NCBI RefSeq assembly: GCF_000210075.1
Contig: NC_021017.1
Location: forward strand, 869,329-905,500
Source of the DNA: Bacteroides xylanisolvens XB1A
GTDB taxonomy: Bacteria; Bacteroidota; Bacteroidia; Bacteroidales; Bacteroidaceae
Direction of reading: 5' to 3'
Length of the DNA: 36,172 nucleotides
The notes under the pieces are model-generated. The model was not told the origin of the DNA, did no database searches, and was given only the letters and a program-made list of their open reading frames with translations. Position numbers and translations under genes: made by a program. Positions 1-7,235 of the stretch are shown here, piece after piece (position 1 is the first letter of the stretch; every line of letters begins with the position of its first letter).

Positions 1-614
1 ACTGAAGTGATTGTACCACCGGAGATACCATCCACTTGGTAATCAGGTTTCTCTACCTTGCCATTTTTTACGACTCCCAAAGTGATAGCTCCATTTTCCA
101 AAGTCTTCTTACCTACAAATTCATTTTGGAAATGGTCGGTTGCAATTTCAGCACCCAGACCCGGAGTTTCACTAGCGTGTGAGAAGTAAGTACCGTAAAC
201 GGTATCTTTATCTTCGTTCAGTGCAACGTATCCCCAGATAGCGCCCCAAAGACCGGCACCGTAAACAGGAACTACATATTTAGTCTGACCGTCCACTTCG
301 CATACAAACACGTGCAGACGTTGTTGTTCTTTTGCTTCTTTCTCGTAGTTGGTAGCAAATTCGCCCGTATTTTCGGTCAGCGTACCGTCTACGTTCATCA
401 GCATATCCCCTTTCACATATTTCTGATATTCAGCATCCGCATCTTCCACATTCTTAATGTTCAATGCAGCGAGGATTTGTTTCTTAGTGTCCAACTGCAC
501 ATTCTTGTCTTGTGTAGATTTCAGTGAAGAACTAACGAATGCCAGCAGGAATGCTACGATAATAACCATTACCGAAGCATAAATGATAGTATAACTATTA
601 CTATTCGTATTCAT
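1..614 (-). CDS. nqrC: Na+-translocating NADH:quinone reductase subunit C (partial)
   Basis: NqrC is a membrane subunit of the Na+-NQR complex and carries a covalently bound FMN in the path from NADH to quinone that drives Na+ export. The 204 visible residues begin MNTNSNSYTI, followed by one membrane segment (about residues 8-30) and a periplasmic FMN-binding domain. The motif DGISGGTITS occupies residues 195-204, and Thr201 fits the flavinylated threonine of the family's SGAT-type site. The window's left edge cuts the reading frame immediately after this motif, so the C-terminus is missing. The start lies 13 bases downstream of the nqrB stop, which indicates one transcript. A Gly replaces the usual Ala in the SGAT motif. 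Identification is firm. Confidence 0.95.
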   Translation of the reverse strand, partial: MNTNSNSYTIIYASVMVIIVAFLLAFVSSSLKSTQDKNVQLDTKKQILAALNIKNVEDADAEYQKYVKGDMLMNVDGTLTENTGEFATNYEKEAKEQQRLHVFVCEVDGQTKYVVPVYGAGLWGAIWGYVALNEDKDTVYGTYFSHASETPGLGAEIATDHFQNEFVGKKTLENGAITLGVVKNGKVEKPDYQVDGISGGTITS

Positions 615-627
615 TTTCTTTCGGTAT

Positions 628-1800
628 TTATTGGTTAGACTTGATAGTGCGTTTCTCGCGACGGCTGATATTGCTTTGTACTACACAGTAGTCAATCAGC
701 GGAGCGAAGATGTTCATCAGCAGGATGGCAAGCATCATACCTTCCGGATAACCCGGATTCAGTACGCGGATAACGATAGCCATCACACCGATCAGGAATC
801 CGAAGATATATTTACCTCTTTCTGTACGTGCGGAAGTCACAGGGTCAGTAGCCATAAATACGGCACCGAAGCAGAAACCACCAAGAACGAGATGTTCGTA
901 CCAAGGCATTTGAGCCATTGTGTTGTTTTCCATGCCGATTGAGTTGAATACCCATGCCATGAATGCGCCACCGACGAATACGGAAATCATTGTCTTCCAG
1001 CTTGCAACACCTGTCCAAAGCAGGATAACGGCACCAATCAGGATAGCGATTACGCTGGTTTCACCAATAGAACCCGGAATCAGACCTGTAATCATATCCA
1101 TGTTGAACGCAGGAACACTACCTGTTGTAGCAGCTTGTCCCAGCGGAGTGGCAACGGTGAGTCCGTCTACGCTTTGTCCTAAACCGAAGATGCTGTCTCC
1201 TGACACCCAAACAGCATCACCGGACATCTTGGTCGGGTATGCGAAGAACAGGAATGCACGAGTAATCAACGCAACGTTGAATACGTTCATACCTGTACCA
1301 CCGAATACTTCTTTTGCGAAGATAACAGAGAATGCAGTAGCTACGGCAAGAATCCACAGCGGACAGTCTACCGGAACGATCATCGGGATCAGGATACCGG
1401 AAACAAGGAATCCTTCCTGGATTTCTTCTTTCTTCCATTGAGCTACGACGAACTCAATGCCAAGACCTACTACGTATGATACGATTATTTTAGGCAGTAC
1501 TGCCAGGAATCCGTAGATAAACATTTCGATGAAGCTGCCAGTAGCACCTGTATGAGTGAAATGCTGGTAACCTACGTTGTACATACCGAACAGCAAAGCC
1601 GGTATTAACGAAATAACCACAATCGACATGATGCGCTTGCTATCGATTGCGTCATGTATGTGCGTTCCCGTTTTCGCAGTCTTGCTAGGCACGAACAGGA
1701 ATGTTTCGAAGCCGTCAAACACCGACTGGAATGCGTGGAATTTGCCGCCCTCCTCAAAGTTCGGCTTTATCTTATCGAGATAATTTCTTAACGCTTTCAT
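628..1800 (-). CDS. nqrB: Na+-translocating NADH:quinone reductase subunit B
   Basis: NqrB is the large membrane subunit of Na+-NQR; in the family it binds a covalent FMN and contributes to the sodium path. The 390-residue protein starts MKALRNYLDK, has a soluble N-terminus of about 55 residues, and then roughly ten hydrophobic segments. The sequence DGLTVATPL at about residues 212-220 matches the family's FMN-attachment site, with Thr218 as the likely attachment residue; the family's usual Ser-Gly is Thr-Val here. Length is near the family norm of about 400 residues. The gene follows nqrA after a 133-bp spacer and precedes nqrC by 13 bp. The C-terminus is basic (RREKRTIKSNQ). Confidence 0.96.
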   Translation of the reverse strand: MKALRNYLDKIKPNFEEGGKFHAFQSVFDGFETFLFVPSKTAKTGTHIHDAIDSKRIMSIVVISLIPALLFGMYNVGYQHFTHTGATGSFIEMFIYGFLAVLPKIIVSYVVGLGIEFVVAQWKKEEIQEGFLVSGILIPMIVPVDCPLWILAVATAFSVIFAKEVFGGTGMNVFNVALITRAFLFFAYPTKMSGDAVWVSGDSIFGLGQSVDGLTVATPLGQAATTGSVPAFNMDMITGLIPGSIGETSVIAILIGAVILLWTGVASWKTMISVFVGGAFMAWVFNSIGMENNTMAQMPWYEHLVLGGFCFGAVFMATDPVTSARTERGKYIFGFLIGVMAIVIRVLNPGYPEGMMLAILLMNIFAPLIDYCVVQSNISRREKRTIKSNQ

Positions 1801-1933
1801 TTATTTAATTGAAAATTGAAAGTTGAGAGTTGAAAATTGGCTGTGCTGGGTTTATGCTGTATCCACAGAGAGCCGTTTCGCAAGATTTCAACTATCGCTT
1901 ATTTTAATTTTTATTATTTAATCTCTTATTCGA
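1801..1933 (-). repeat. nqrA-nqrB spacer with heptad repeat
   Basis: The 133-bp spacer holds a 7-bp direct repeat at 1807-1840: AATTGAA twice, then AGTTGAG, AGTTGAA and a partial AATTGG. No TAnnTTTG-type box is visible on the minus strand, so nqrB is probably read through from nqrA. I see no small gene in the remainder. The repeat may be slippage-derived filler or a transcribed AT-rich processing region. Confidence 0.6.
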
Positions 1934-3283
1934 TTACGCCATTTCTGAACGGAGCATATCGAGTCCGGCACGAACGATGCGTTGCAGTTCCATCTTTGAA
2001 GAGCAGACGAATTCGCAAAGGGCGAAGTCTTCAGGAGCTACTTCGTAGATGCCGAGTGCTTCCATACGGTCGATGTCACCAGCGATAATTGCTTTAATCA
2101 GATATTCGGGCAGAATGTCCATTGGGAATACCTTATCGTATTCACCCGACATAATCATGTGACGTTCGCCACCTTTGATACGGGCATCCAACGTATATTC
2201 CTTCTTACCCATCAACCAGCTGAAATAAGAACGATTGGCACTGAACTGGTTGAAACGCGGCATGATCCATCCAAGCATTTCGTGAATGTCGTCACCTTCG
2301 GGGATAACAGTCAGTTGGCTATGGAATGCGCCCAAGAATCCGTTCGGAGATACTTGCTTTCCTGTCAGCACGTTACCGCTGATGTAGCGTAAGTCTTTGT
2401 CTTTTGTTACATTGCCGGCAAACACGTTGGTGAGCAATGCACCTACCTGTAGTTTGCAGTATGCAGGTTTCAACACTTCGGAACCTGTCACAGCTACTGT
2501 ACGGGTGAAATCTACATGGCCTGTATTGAAGAGGCGACCGATGAAGATTACGGCTTGCGGATCAATAGTCCATACCGTTTCGCCCTTGGATACGGGGTCG
2601 AGGTGGTTGATCTGAACGCCTACATTACCTGCAGGGTTCGGTCCGTCGAATGCGGTGATTGTAACGTTCTTAGCCTGTGTCAGTGCGGCAGCGTTCTGTT
2701 TCACACTGATGTTCAAGTAGGTTTTTGCCAGTTTGGCAAGAGCATCAAGCCCTGTCTGGAAGTTTGCTTCTTCGCCTTTGAGGGCGAACTCGAAATCCGG
2801 AGCCAATGGATTGGTATCGAATGCGGAGATGAAGATTCCTTTCGGGGTTACCGTCGGATCTGCAATGATGTCATAAGGACGCTGTTTGATAAACGCGAAA
2901 AGTCCGGCTCCCAACAGAGCGGATTTCACAGCTTCAGCATCCATCGAAGCAACATTCTTTTTCCCAAAATCTTCATAGTCCTGCTCTGCAGCAGCTTCTA
3001 CTACGATGTTCAATACCTTACGACGAGCACCACGTTCTACACTCGTCACCACGCCGCTCACCGGCGAAACAAATTTCACTTCAGGATGATACTTGTCGAT
3101 AAACAAGGGTCCACCAGCCATTACATATTCCTGCTCTTTCACAACTACCTTAGGCGTCACTCCAGGAAAGTCATCGGGTACAAGTGCGTAGAATCCCGGT
3201 TCTTTTACTGTTGCGTACGTTTCAGCAGCTTTTCCTTTCAGGTTTATGTCAAGGCCTTTACGTAACTTTATTACATTTGCCAT
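1934..3283 (-). CDS. nqrA: Na+-translocating NADH:quinone reductase subunit A
   Basis: NqrA is the peripheral, cytoplasmic-side subunit of the Na+-NQR complex and is the first gene of the usual nqrABCDEF order. The 449-residue protein begins MANVIKLRKGLDINLKGKA, the characteristic NqrA N-terminus; it has no membrane segment and a length typical of the family. I chose the start at 3283 although the frame stays open to 3466, because the 61 upstream codons run through a promoter-like box and a terminator and look unlike any NqrA. The C-terminus contains the cysteines of DFALCEFVCSSK. A TACTTTTG box 34-41 bases upstream of the ATG probably drives the operon. Identification is firm. Confidence 0.96.
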   Translation of the reverse strand: MANVIKLRKGLDINLKGKAAETYATVKEPGFYALVPDDFPGVTPKVVVKEQEYVMAGGPLFIDKYHPEVKFVSPVSGVVTSVERGARRKVLNIVVEAAAEQDYEDFGKKNVASMDAEAVKSALLGAGLFAFIKQRPYDIIADPTVTPKGIFISAFDTNPLAPDFEFALKGEEANFQTGLDALAKLAKTYLNISVKQNAAALTQAKNVTITAFDGPNPAGNVGVQINHLDPVSKGETVWTIDPQAVIFIGRLFNTGHVDFTRTVAVTGSEVLKPAYCKLQVGALLTNVFAGNVTKDKDLRYISGNVLTGKQVSPNGFLGAFHSQLTVIPEGDDIHEMLGWIMPRFNQFSANRSYFSWLMGKKEYTLDARIKGGERHMIMSGEYDKVFPMDILPEYLIKAIIAGDIDRMEALGIYEVAPEDFALCEFVCSSKMELQRIVRAGLDMLRSEMA

Positions 3284-3316
3284 GCTATATAAAATAATGG
3301 TTTCATAAATTTGCCG

Positions 3317-3324
3317 CAAAAGTA
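3317..3324 (-). promoter_or_regulatory. Putative nqr operon promoter -7 box
   Basis: TACTTTTG on the minus strand matches the Bacteroides -7 consensus TAnnTTTG. It sits 33 bases before the nqrA ATG, downstream of the peptidase terminator, as expected for a separate nqr transcript. No clear -33 TTTG is visible. Confidence 0.55.
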
Positions 3325-3356
3325 ATAAATAAGATTGGGATTCGGTAGGAAAAAAG

Positions 3357-3390
3357 AAAGGAATTACGGAAAAATATCCGTAATTCCTTT
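3357..3390 (-). terminator. Rho-independent terminator of the C1B peptidase gene
   Basis: Two perfectly complementary 14-bp arms (3357-3370 and 3377-3390; arm AAAGGAATTACGGA) flank a 6-base loop. On the minus strand the hairpin is followed by a T-rich run (CTTTTTTCC). It lies 66 bases past the peptidase stop and separates that gene from the nqr operon. Confidence 0.85.
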
Positions 3391-3455
3391 CGTGTTCGTG
3401 CACGTAATCTTTTATCTTTTGTTCCGAAACAAAAGACAGAAGCAAAGAAAAAGAA

Positions 3456-4850
3456 CTATTCAGCAAACATAGGATCCCAAGCAGGAAGTCGGATAGGCTT
3501 CTGTTTCAACACCTCGAGAGCTTTTTTCGATGCATATTTCGTTTCTACTACTAGACGGAACATATATTCGTTAAACCAATCATCTGTCATAATGAGATAA
3601 CCCTGATAACCGGCAGCAGGCCCCCAACTATTTTCAACCATCCATTTCGTCGGTTTTCCATTTTTGTCAAGATCGACGGCCATAAGAGTCATGGCGTGAC
3701 TGGAGCCACTGGCAAAACTTTGGATACGTTGCTTCTTGTTCATGCCAAAAGAAGTACCCATAAGAGATTCGTAGTCGTAGTTTTTGACATCCAGTAGACC
3801 ACGGTCAGAGTTTAGAAACTTACCTACATCGCAAGAAAAATACATCATTGTGCTATCCTTGAGAGAAGAAATAGCCATTTCTTTGATATCCTCGATGGGG
3901 AGATTGACATACGTCCAGTTTTTGCCGTCGTAACGGTGGCGGTCGTAGTCTATCTCATAACACTTATAATATTCACGGCTCGGATCGTTCATTAACATGA
4001 CATAATTATCAATCAGTTTTTCGTCACCATACTTTTTCAGGAAAGAAAGTGGAGTGTAAGTTTCGGTAGACACAGGCTCACCCTTAGCGTTATATTCAGT
4101 CCAGGTAAATTCAGTAGGAGGAACACCGAGATTCAACACTAACATGCGGTAGATGGTGCTCAACATCTCTGTTTTTGTTTTCTCAAGGGCAGCAGGCTTG
4201 ACACCTTGCGCAGCGAGATCACGGAGTTGAAGCCCCTGTTCACGAAGTTTCAGGGCGATCAGACCTGCCATACGGGAGGTATTTTCACTACTGTTGGTTT
4301 CCGGCATCACATCTTTGGGAACAAGCCCGTATTTACTGACAATATCGGCTACACCGGTGAATGTTCCACCGTCACTCAAAGGATTACGGAAGAGCCATTC
4401 CACCATTTTATCATCCATCGGCTTACTGCTGGTATCGATAATACCTTGTAGAAAGAGGTTGGCTTTCTCCAGTTGGTCGAAGAAGAAAGGATAAGTTTGC
4501 GAGAATTCGAAGGAACCGAGGTTATGCTTGGCGATCGCTTTGGCACGCATCACATTCAAACCTGTAAAAAGCCAGCAACGACCAGAAGATTTTTGGTCGG
4601 TGATACCTTTAGAAGACACTTTGATAGAAAAATGCGTATCCATGCCTTTCAGGTTATCCTGGTTGAGAGCCAGTTTACGGATGTCGTTGTTGCCGATGGC
4701 GTTGCGAATAGCCTTGTCGGTGGGAGTGTTTGCATAACTCTGCTTGATTTGTTGCATCATGGAGTCGCTGATGCCTCCTTTCACTTCTTGCGCTTGTGTA
4801 GAATAAGAAAAAGCACAGAAAACAAAAATTGATAAAATCTGTTTATTCAT
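3456..4850 (-). CDS. Secreted C1B (bleomycin hydrolase/PepC-type) cysteine peptidase
   Basis: This is a papain-fold peptidase of the bleomycin-hydrolase (C1B) family, whose members trim N-terminal residues from peptides. The 464-residue protein begins with a signal peptide (MNKQILSIFVFCAFSYSTQA, cleaved around residue 20), so unlike cytoplasmic PepC it should be exported to the periplasm or the surface. The catalytic set is visible: Gln86 and Cys92 in TDQKSSGRCWLF, His385 in SGSSHAMTLM, and Asn407 in VENSWGP. The gene is monocistronic, with a candidate promoter at 4972-4979 and a strong terminator at 3357-3390. The next gene upstream is divergent. Family assignment is firm; the natural substrate is unknown. 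Confidence 0.93.
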   Translation of the reverse strand: MNKQILSIFVFCAFSYSTQAQEVKGGISDSMMQQIKQSYANTPTDKAIRNAIGNNDIRKLALNQDNLKGMDTHFSIKVSSKGITDQKSSGRCWLFTGLNVMRAKAIAKHNLGSFEFSQTYPFFFDQLEKANLFLQGIIDTSSKPMDDKMVEWLFRNPLSDGGTFTGVADIVSKYGLVPKDVMPETNSSENTSRMAGLIALKLREQGLQLRDLAAQGVKPAALEKTKTEMLSTIYRMLVLNLGVPPTEFTWTEYNAKGEPVSTETYTPLSFLKKYGDEKLIDNYVMLMNDPSREYYKCYEIDYDRHRYDGKNWTYVNLPIEDIKEMAISSLKDSTMMYFSCDVGKFLNSDRGLLDVKNYDYESLMGTSFGMNKKQRIQSFASGSSHAMTLMAVDLDKNGKPTKWMVENSWGPAAGYQGYLIMTDDWFNEYMFRLVVETKYASKKALEVLKQKPIRLPAWDPMFAE

Positions 4851-4971
4851 TTGATATAAATAATTAATTAATAGGCTGACGGATCATGATATGCTAACAA
4901 ATATTGTTTTAGTGTATGGGATTAAATCATGCAATTTTATTTACCAGCATATCGAAAAACATCTTATTCTG

Positions 4972-4979
4972 CAAAAATA
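4972..4979 (-). promoter_or_regulatory. Putative promoter -7 box of the C1B peptidase gene
   Basis: TATTTTTG on the minus strand fits TAnnTTTG. It lies about 120 bases upstream of the peptidase ATG, which implies a fairly long, AT-rich leader. The 218-bp divergent spacer (4851-5068) otherwise holds no gene I can support. Confidence 0.4.
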
Positions 4980-5036
4980 CGATTCTTTTTTAGATTTATT
5001 ATCTAAGAACATCAAAACTAATCGGAATAAAATAGT

Positions 5037-5044
5037 TTTCTTTG
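5037..5044 (+). promoter_or_regulatory. Possible promoter -7 box of the Omp85-like gene
   Basis: TTTCTTTG resembles the Bacteroides -7 box with TT instead of TA, 24 bases before the chosen ATG at 5069. It is a weak match and is supported mainly by position. Confidence 0.28.
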
Positions 5045-5068
5045 CAGTCGAATTCCTCAAAGAGAAAT

Positions 5069-6340
5069 ATGAAGAAATATATAATAGGAATATTGGTGAT
5101 GCTTCCATCCATCAATATGATGTCAGCTACGGCTGATAGTACGGCAGTAAAAAGCGATGAACTGCAAATGTCTACAACTTCTATCAGTGATACTACTCCT
5201 ACAGATTTTGAAGGCGCCCCGTCAGACACCATTCCTGCCCTTTCCAAGCGCGAGTTGCGTCGCCAGCGCGTGGCAAACCGGAATTTGCACTATAACATAT
5301 TAGGTGGTCCCAGTTATACGCCGGACTTCGGTTTATTAGTAGGCGGTAGCGCACTGATGACGTTTCGGATGAATCCGAGTGATACCACTCAACGGCGTTC
5401 AGTAGTGCCAATGGCCATCGCCTTGATGTTCAAGGGCGGCTTGAATCTGATGACGAAACCACAGCTCTTCTTTAAAGGCGACCGTTTCCGTATCTTCGGA
5501 ACCTTCTCTTATAAAAATACAATCGAGAATTTTTATGGCATCGGATATTCCACTAATAAAGATTATGAACGTGGAGAAGATACCAGCGAGTACCGTTATA
5601 GCGGCATTCAAGTAAACCCCTGGTTCTTGTTCCGTCTGGGAGAAAGTAATTTCTTTGCAGGTCCTCAAGTCGATTTGAACTATGACAAGATAACTAAACC
5701 GGCTGCGGGGATGGTTAATGAGCCCTCGTACATTGCGGCAGGAGGTACGGAGCACGGATACAAAAATTTCAGTTCGGGACTCGGCTTCCTATTGACGTAT
5801 GACACACGTGATATTCCCGCCAATGCTTATAGCGGAACTTACCTTGACTTCCGGGGAATGATGTACAATAAAACGTTCGGCAGTGATAATAATTTTTATC
5901 GATTGGAAATCGATTACCGCCAATACAAAACAGTAGGACGCCGCAAAGTGATAGCCTGGACAGTGCAAAGCAAAAACGCATTCGGAGATGTACCCCTAAC
6001 AAAATATGTACTTAGCGGGACCCCCTTCGATCTTCGCGGTTACTACATGGGACAGTTTCGCGACAAGTCCTCGCATGTCATGATGGCCGAATACCGCCAG
6101 ATGATAAATACGGACAAAAGCACTTGGGTAAAAAAGATGTTAAGTCATATAGGATATGTAGCCTGGGGAGGATGCGGATTCATGGGACCCACTCCGGGCA
6201 AGATAGAAGGTGTGCTTCCCAACCTCGGATTGGGATTACGTATCGAAGTTCAACCCCGTATGAATGTACGCCTTGATTTCGGCAGAGACATGGTGAACAA
6301 GCAGAATTTGTTCTACTTCAACATGACAGAAGCCTTTTGA
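5069..6340 (+). CDS. BamA/TamA (Omp85)-type outer-membrane beta-barrel protein
   Basis: This is a C-terminal Omp85/surface-antigen barrel without recognisable POTRA domains. The 423-residue protein starts MKKYIIGILV with a signal peptide to about residue 22, a Ser/Thr-rich linker, then alternating amphipathic strands. DTRDIPANAYSGTYLDFRG and the closing strand ending NMTEAF, with a terminal Phe, are typical of an outer-membrane barrel. I prefer the ATG at 5069 to the in-frame one at 5042 because it starts directly at the signal peptide. Related stand-alone barrels of about 400 residues occur in Bacteroidetes and their cargo is mostly unknown. It ends 137 bp before the EPS operon, from which it is separated by palindromes and a promoter, so it is probably an independent gene. 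Confidence 0.88.
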   Translation: MKKYIIGILVMLPSINMMSATADSTAVKSDELQMSTTSISDTTPTDFEGAPSDTIPALSKRELRRQRVANRNLHYNILGGPSYTPDFGLLVGGSALMTFRMNPSDTTQRRSVVPMAIALMFKGGLNLMTKPQLFFKGDRFRIFGTFSYKNTIENFYGIGYSTNKDYERGEDTSEYRYSGIQVNPWFLFRLGESNFFAGPQVDLNYDKITKPAAGMVNEPSYIAAGGTEHGYKNFSSGLGFLLTYDTRDIPANAYSGTYLDFRGMMYNKTFGSDNNFYRLEIDYRQYKTVGRRKVIAWTVQSKNAFGDVPLTKYVLSGTPFDLRGYYMGQFRDKSSHVMMAEYRQMINTDKSTWVKKMLSHIGYVAWGGCGFMGPTPGKIEGVLPNLGLGLRIEVQPRMNVRLDFGRDMVNKQNLFYFNMTEAF

Positions 6341-6355
6341 CGCCATTTACGCGAC

Positions 6356-6388
6356 AAATTGTGCACAATTTACAAGAAAGATTGTAAA
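6356..6388. promoter_or_regulatory. Two palindromes upstream of the first EPS operon
   Basis: A perfect 16-bp palindrome, AAATTGTGCACAATTT (6356-6371), overlaps a second dyad with 7-bp arms TTTACAA/TTGTAAA (6369-6375 and 6382-6388) and a 6-base loop. They lie 16-72 bases after the barrel gene's stop and about 40-70 bases upstream of the EPS -7 box. This fits a repressor or activator operator better than a terminator, because the stems are AT-rich and no long T-run follows. Confidence 0.45.
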
Positions 6389-6427
6389 ATAGATAATAAA
6401 AGACTGCACATAAATGAAATTAATCCT

Positions 6428-6435
6428 TATATTTG
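6428..6435 (+). promoter_or_regulatory. Putative promoter -7 box of EPS operon 1
   Basis: TATATTTG is an exact match to TAnnTTTG, 42 bases before the ATG of the first EPS gene. A short leader of about 35 bases is implied. I see no inverted repeats flanking it that would make it an invertible promoter. Confidence 0.6.
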
Positions 6436-6477
6436 CGCAAGCTATAACACAGCAAGAGCAAATAATAGGATTTTTTT

Positions 6478-7224
6478 ATGAAGCAATTTATATATTTTTT
6501 TTCGGGGTTATTACTTCTGTTCATCTCTACCACCCGTGTAGTTGCACAAGAAGTGTCTGACTATTCTCAACTAAGTGAAGAAGATTATAGTAAAATAGTT
6601 CTCCCCCCACTATCAGTTTTATTCGAAAATGCCAAGAACAGCCCCATTTATGAGATGGCGGACGTAAAGGCGAGAATTGAGCGCAAATTACTCCAAAAAG
6701 AGAAATGGTCATTTCTAGGTTTCTTCAGTTTACGGGGGAGCTATCAATACGGAATGTTCGGTAATGAGTCCACCTATACGGACGTGGCAGTCGCCCCATA
6801 TCTTACCTACTCCACTCAAGCGCAAAATGGTTACACAGTAGGTGCAGGTCTAAGTATTCCATTGAACGATTTATTCGACCTCAAAGGACGTGTCAGTCGG
6901 CAAAGACTCACACTGCGGAGTGCGGAACTAGAACGAGAAATGAAGTATGACGAAATCAAAAAAAGTATTATTGAAATGTACACAATGGCAATTTCGCAGA
7001 TGAAAGTTCTTCAAATGAGGAGTGAAAGTTTGGTGCTAGCTAATGTGCAATACGAAATTTCTGAAAAGAACTTTGCCAATGGTACTATTGAGTCTACCGA
7101 TTTATCTACAGATAAGGAAAGGCAATCTCAAGCCCGTGAGGCATATGAGAATAGCAAGTTCGAATTAACAAAGAGTTTAATGATACTCGAAGTTATTTCA
7201 CGCACTCCCATCATACGAAAATAA
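6478..7224 (+). CDS. Single-repeat TolC-family outer-membrane protein of the EPS operon
   Basis: This protein resembles one half of a TolC/outer-membrane efflux protein. It has 248 residues, with a signal peptide (MKQFIYFFSGLLLLFISTTRVVA), a helical segment (about 40-80), two amphipathic strands with aromatic residues (about 82-100 and 120-132, GAGLSIPLNDLFDLKG), and a long C-terminal helix pair rich in Glu, Lys and Ser. Canonical TolC proteins have two such repeats in over 400 residues, so this one would need a higher oligomer to close a barrel. It is the first gene of the operon, 11 bases before the co-polymerase, where a Wza-type exporter is normally found. I infer a role in polysaccharide passage across the outer membrane. 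The fold assignment is reasonable; the function is inferred. Confidence 0.72.
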   Translation: MKQFIYFFSGLLLLFISTTRVVAQEVSDYSQLSEEDYSKIVLPPLSVLFENAKNSPIYEMADVKARIERKLLQKEKWSFLGFFSLRGSYQYGMFGNESTYTDVAVAPYLTYSTQAQNGYTVGAGLSIPLNDLFDLKGRVSRQRLTLRSAELEREMKYDEIKKSIIEMYTMAISQMKVLQMRSESLVLANVQYEISEKNFANGTIESTDLSTDKERQSQAREAYENSKFELTKSLMILEVISRTPIIRK

Positions 7225-7235
7225 AAGATTAAGAT

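Noticed and set aside
312..527. 71-codon plus-strand open frame
   Set aside because: It is antisense to nqrC, which is firmly identified.
2516..3265. 249-codon open frame on the plus strand
   Set aside because: It is antisense to nqrA and its translation has no family signature.
3284..3466. N-terminal extension of nqrA
   Set aside because: The extra 61 codons cover a terminator hairpin and a promoter box; NqrA starts at MANVIKLRKG.
4891..5136. 81-codon open frame in the divergent spacer
   Set aside because: It overlaps the start of the Omp85-like gene in another frame, has low-complexity Lys/Asn/Ile content and no ribosome-binding or family evidence.
6341..6477. Invertible capsule-type promoter
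   Set aside because: No pair of inverted repeats flanks the -7 box; the only palindromes are short and lie on one side. No UpxY/UpxZ-type gene follows.
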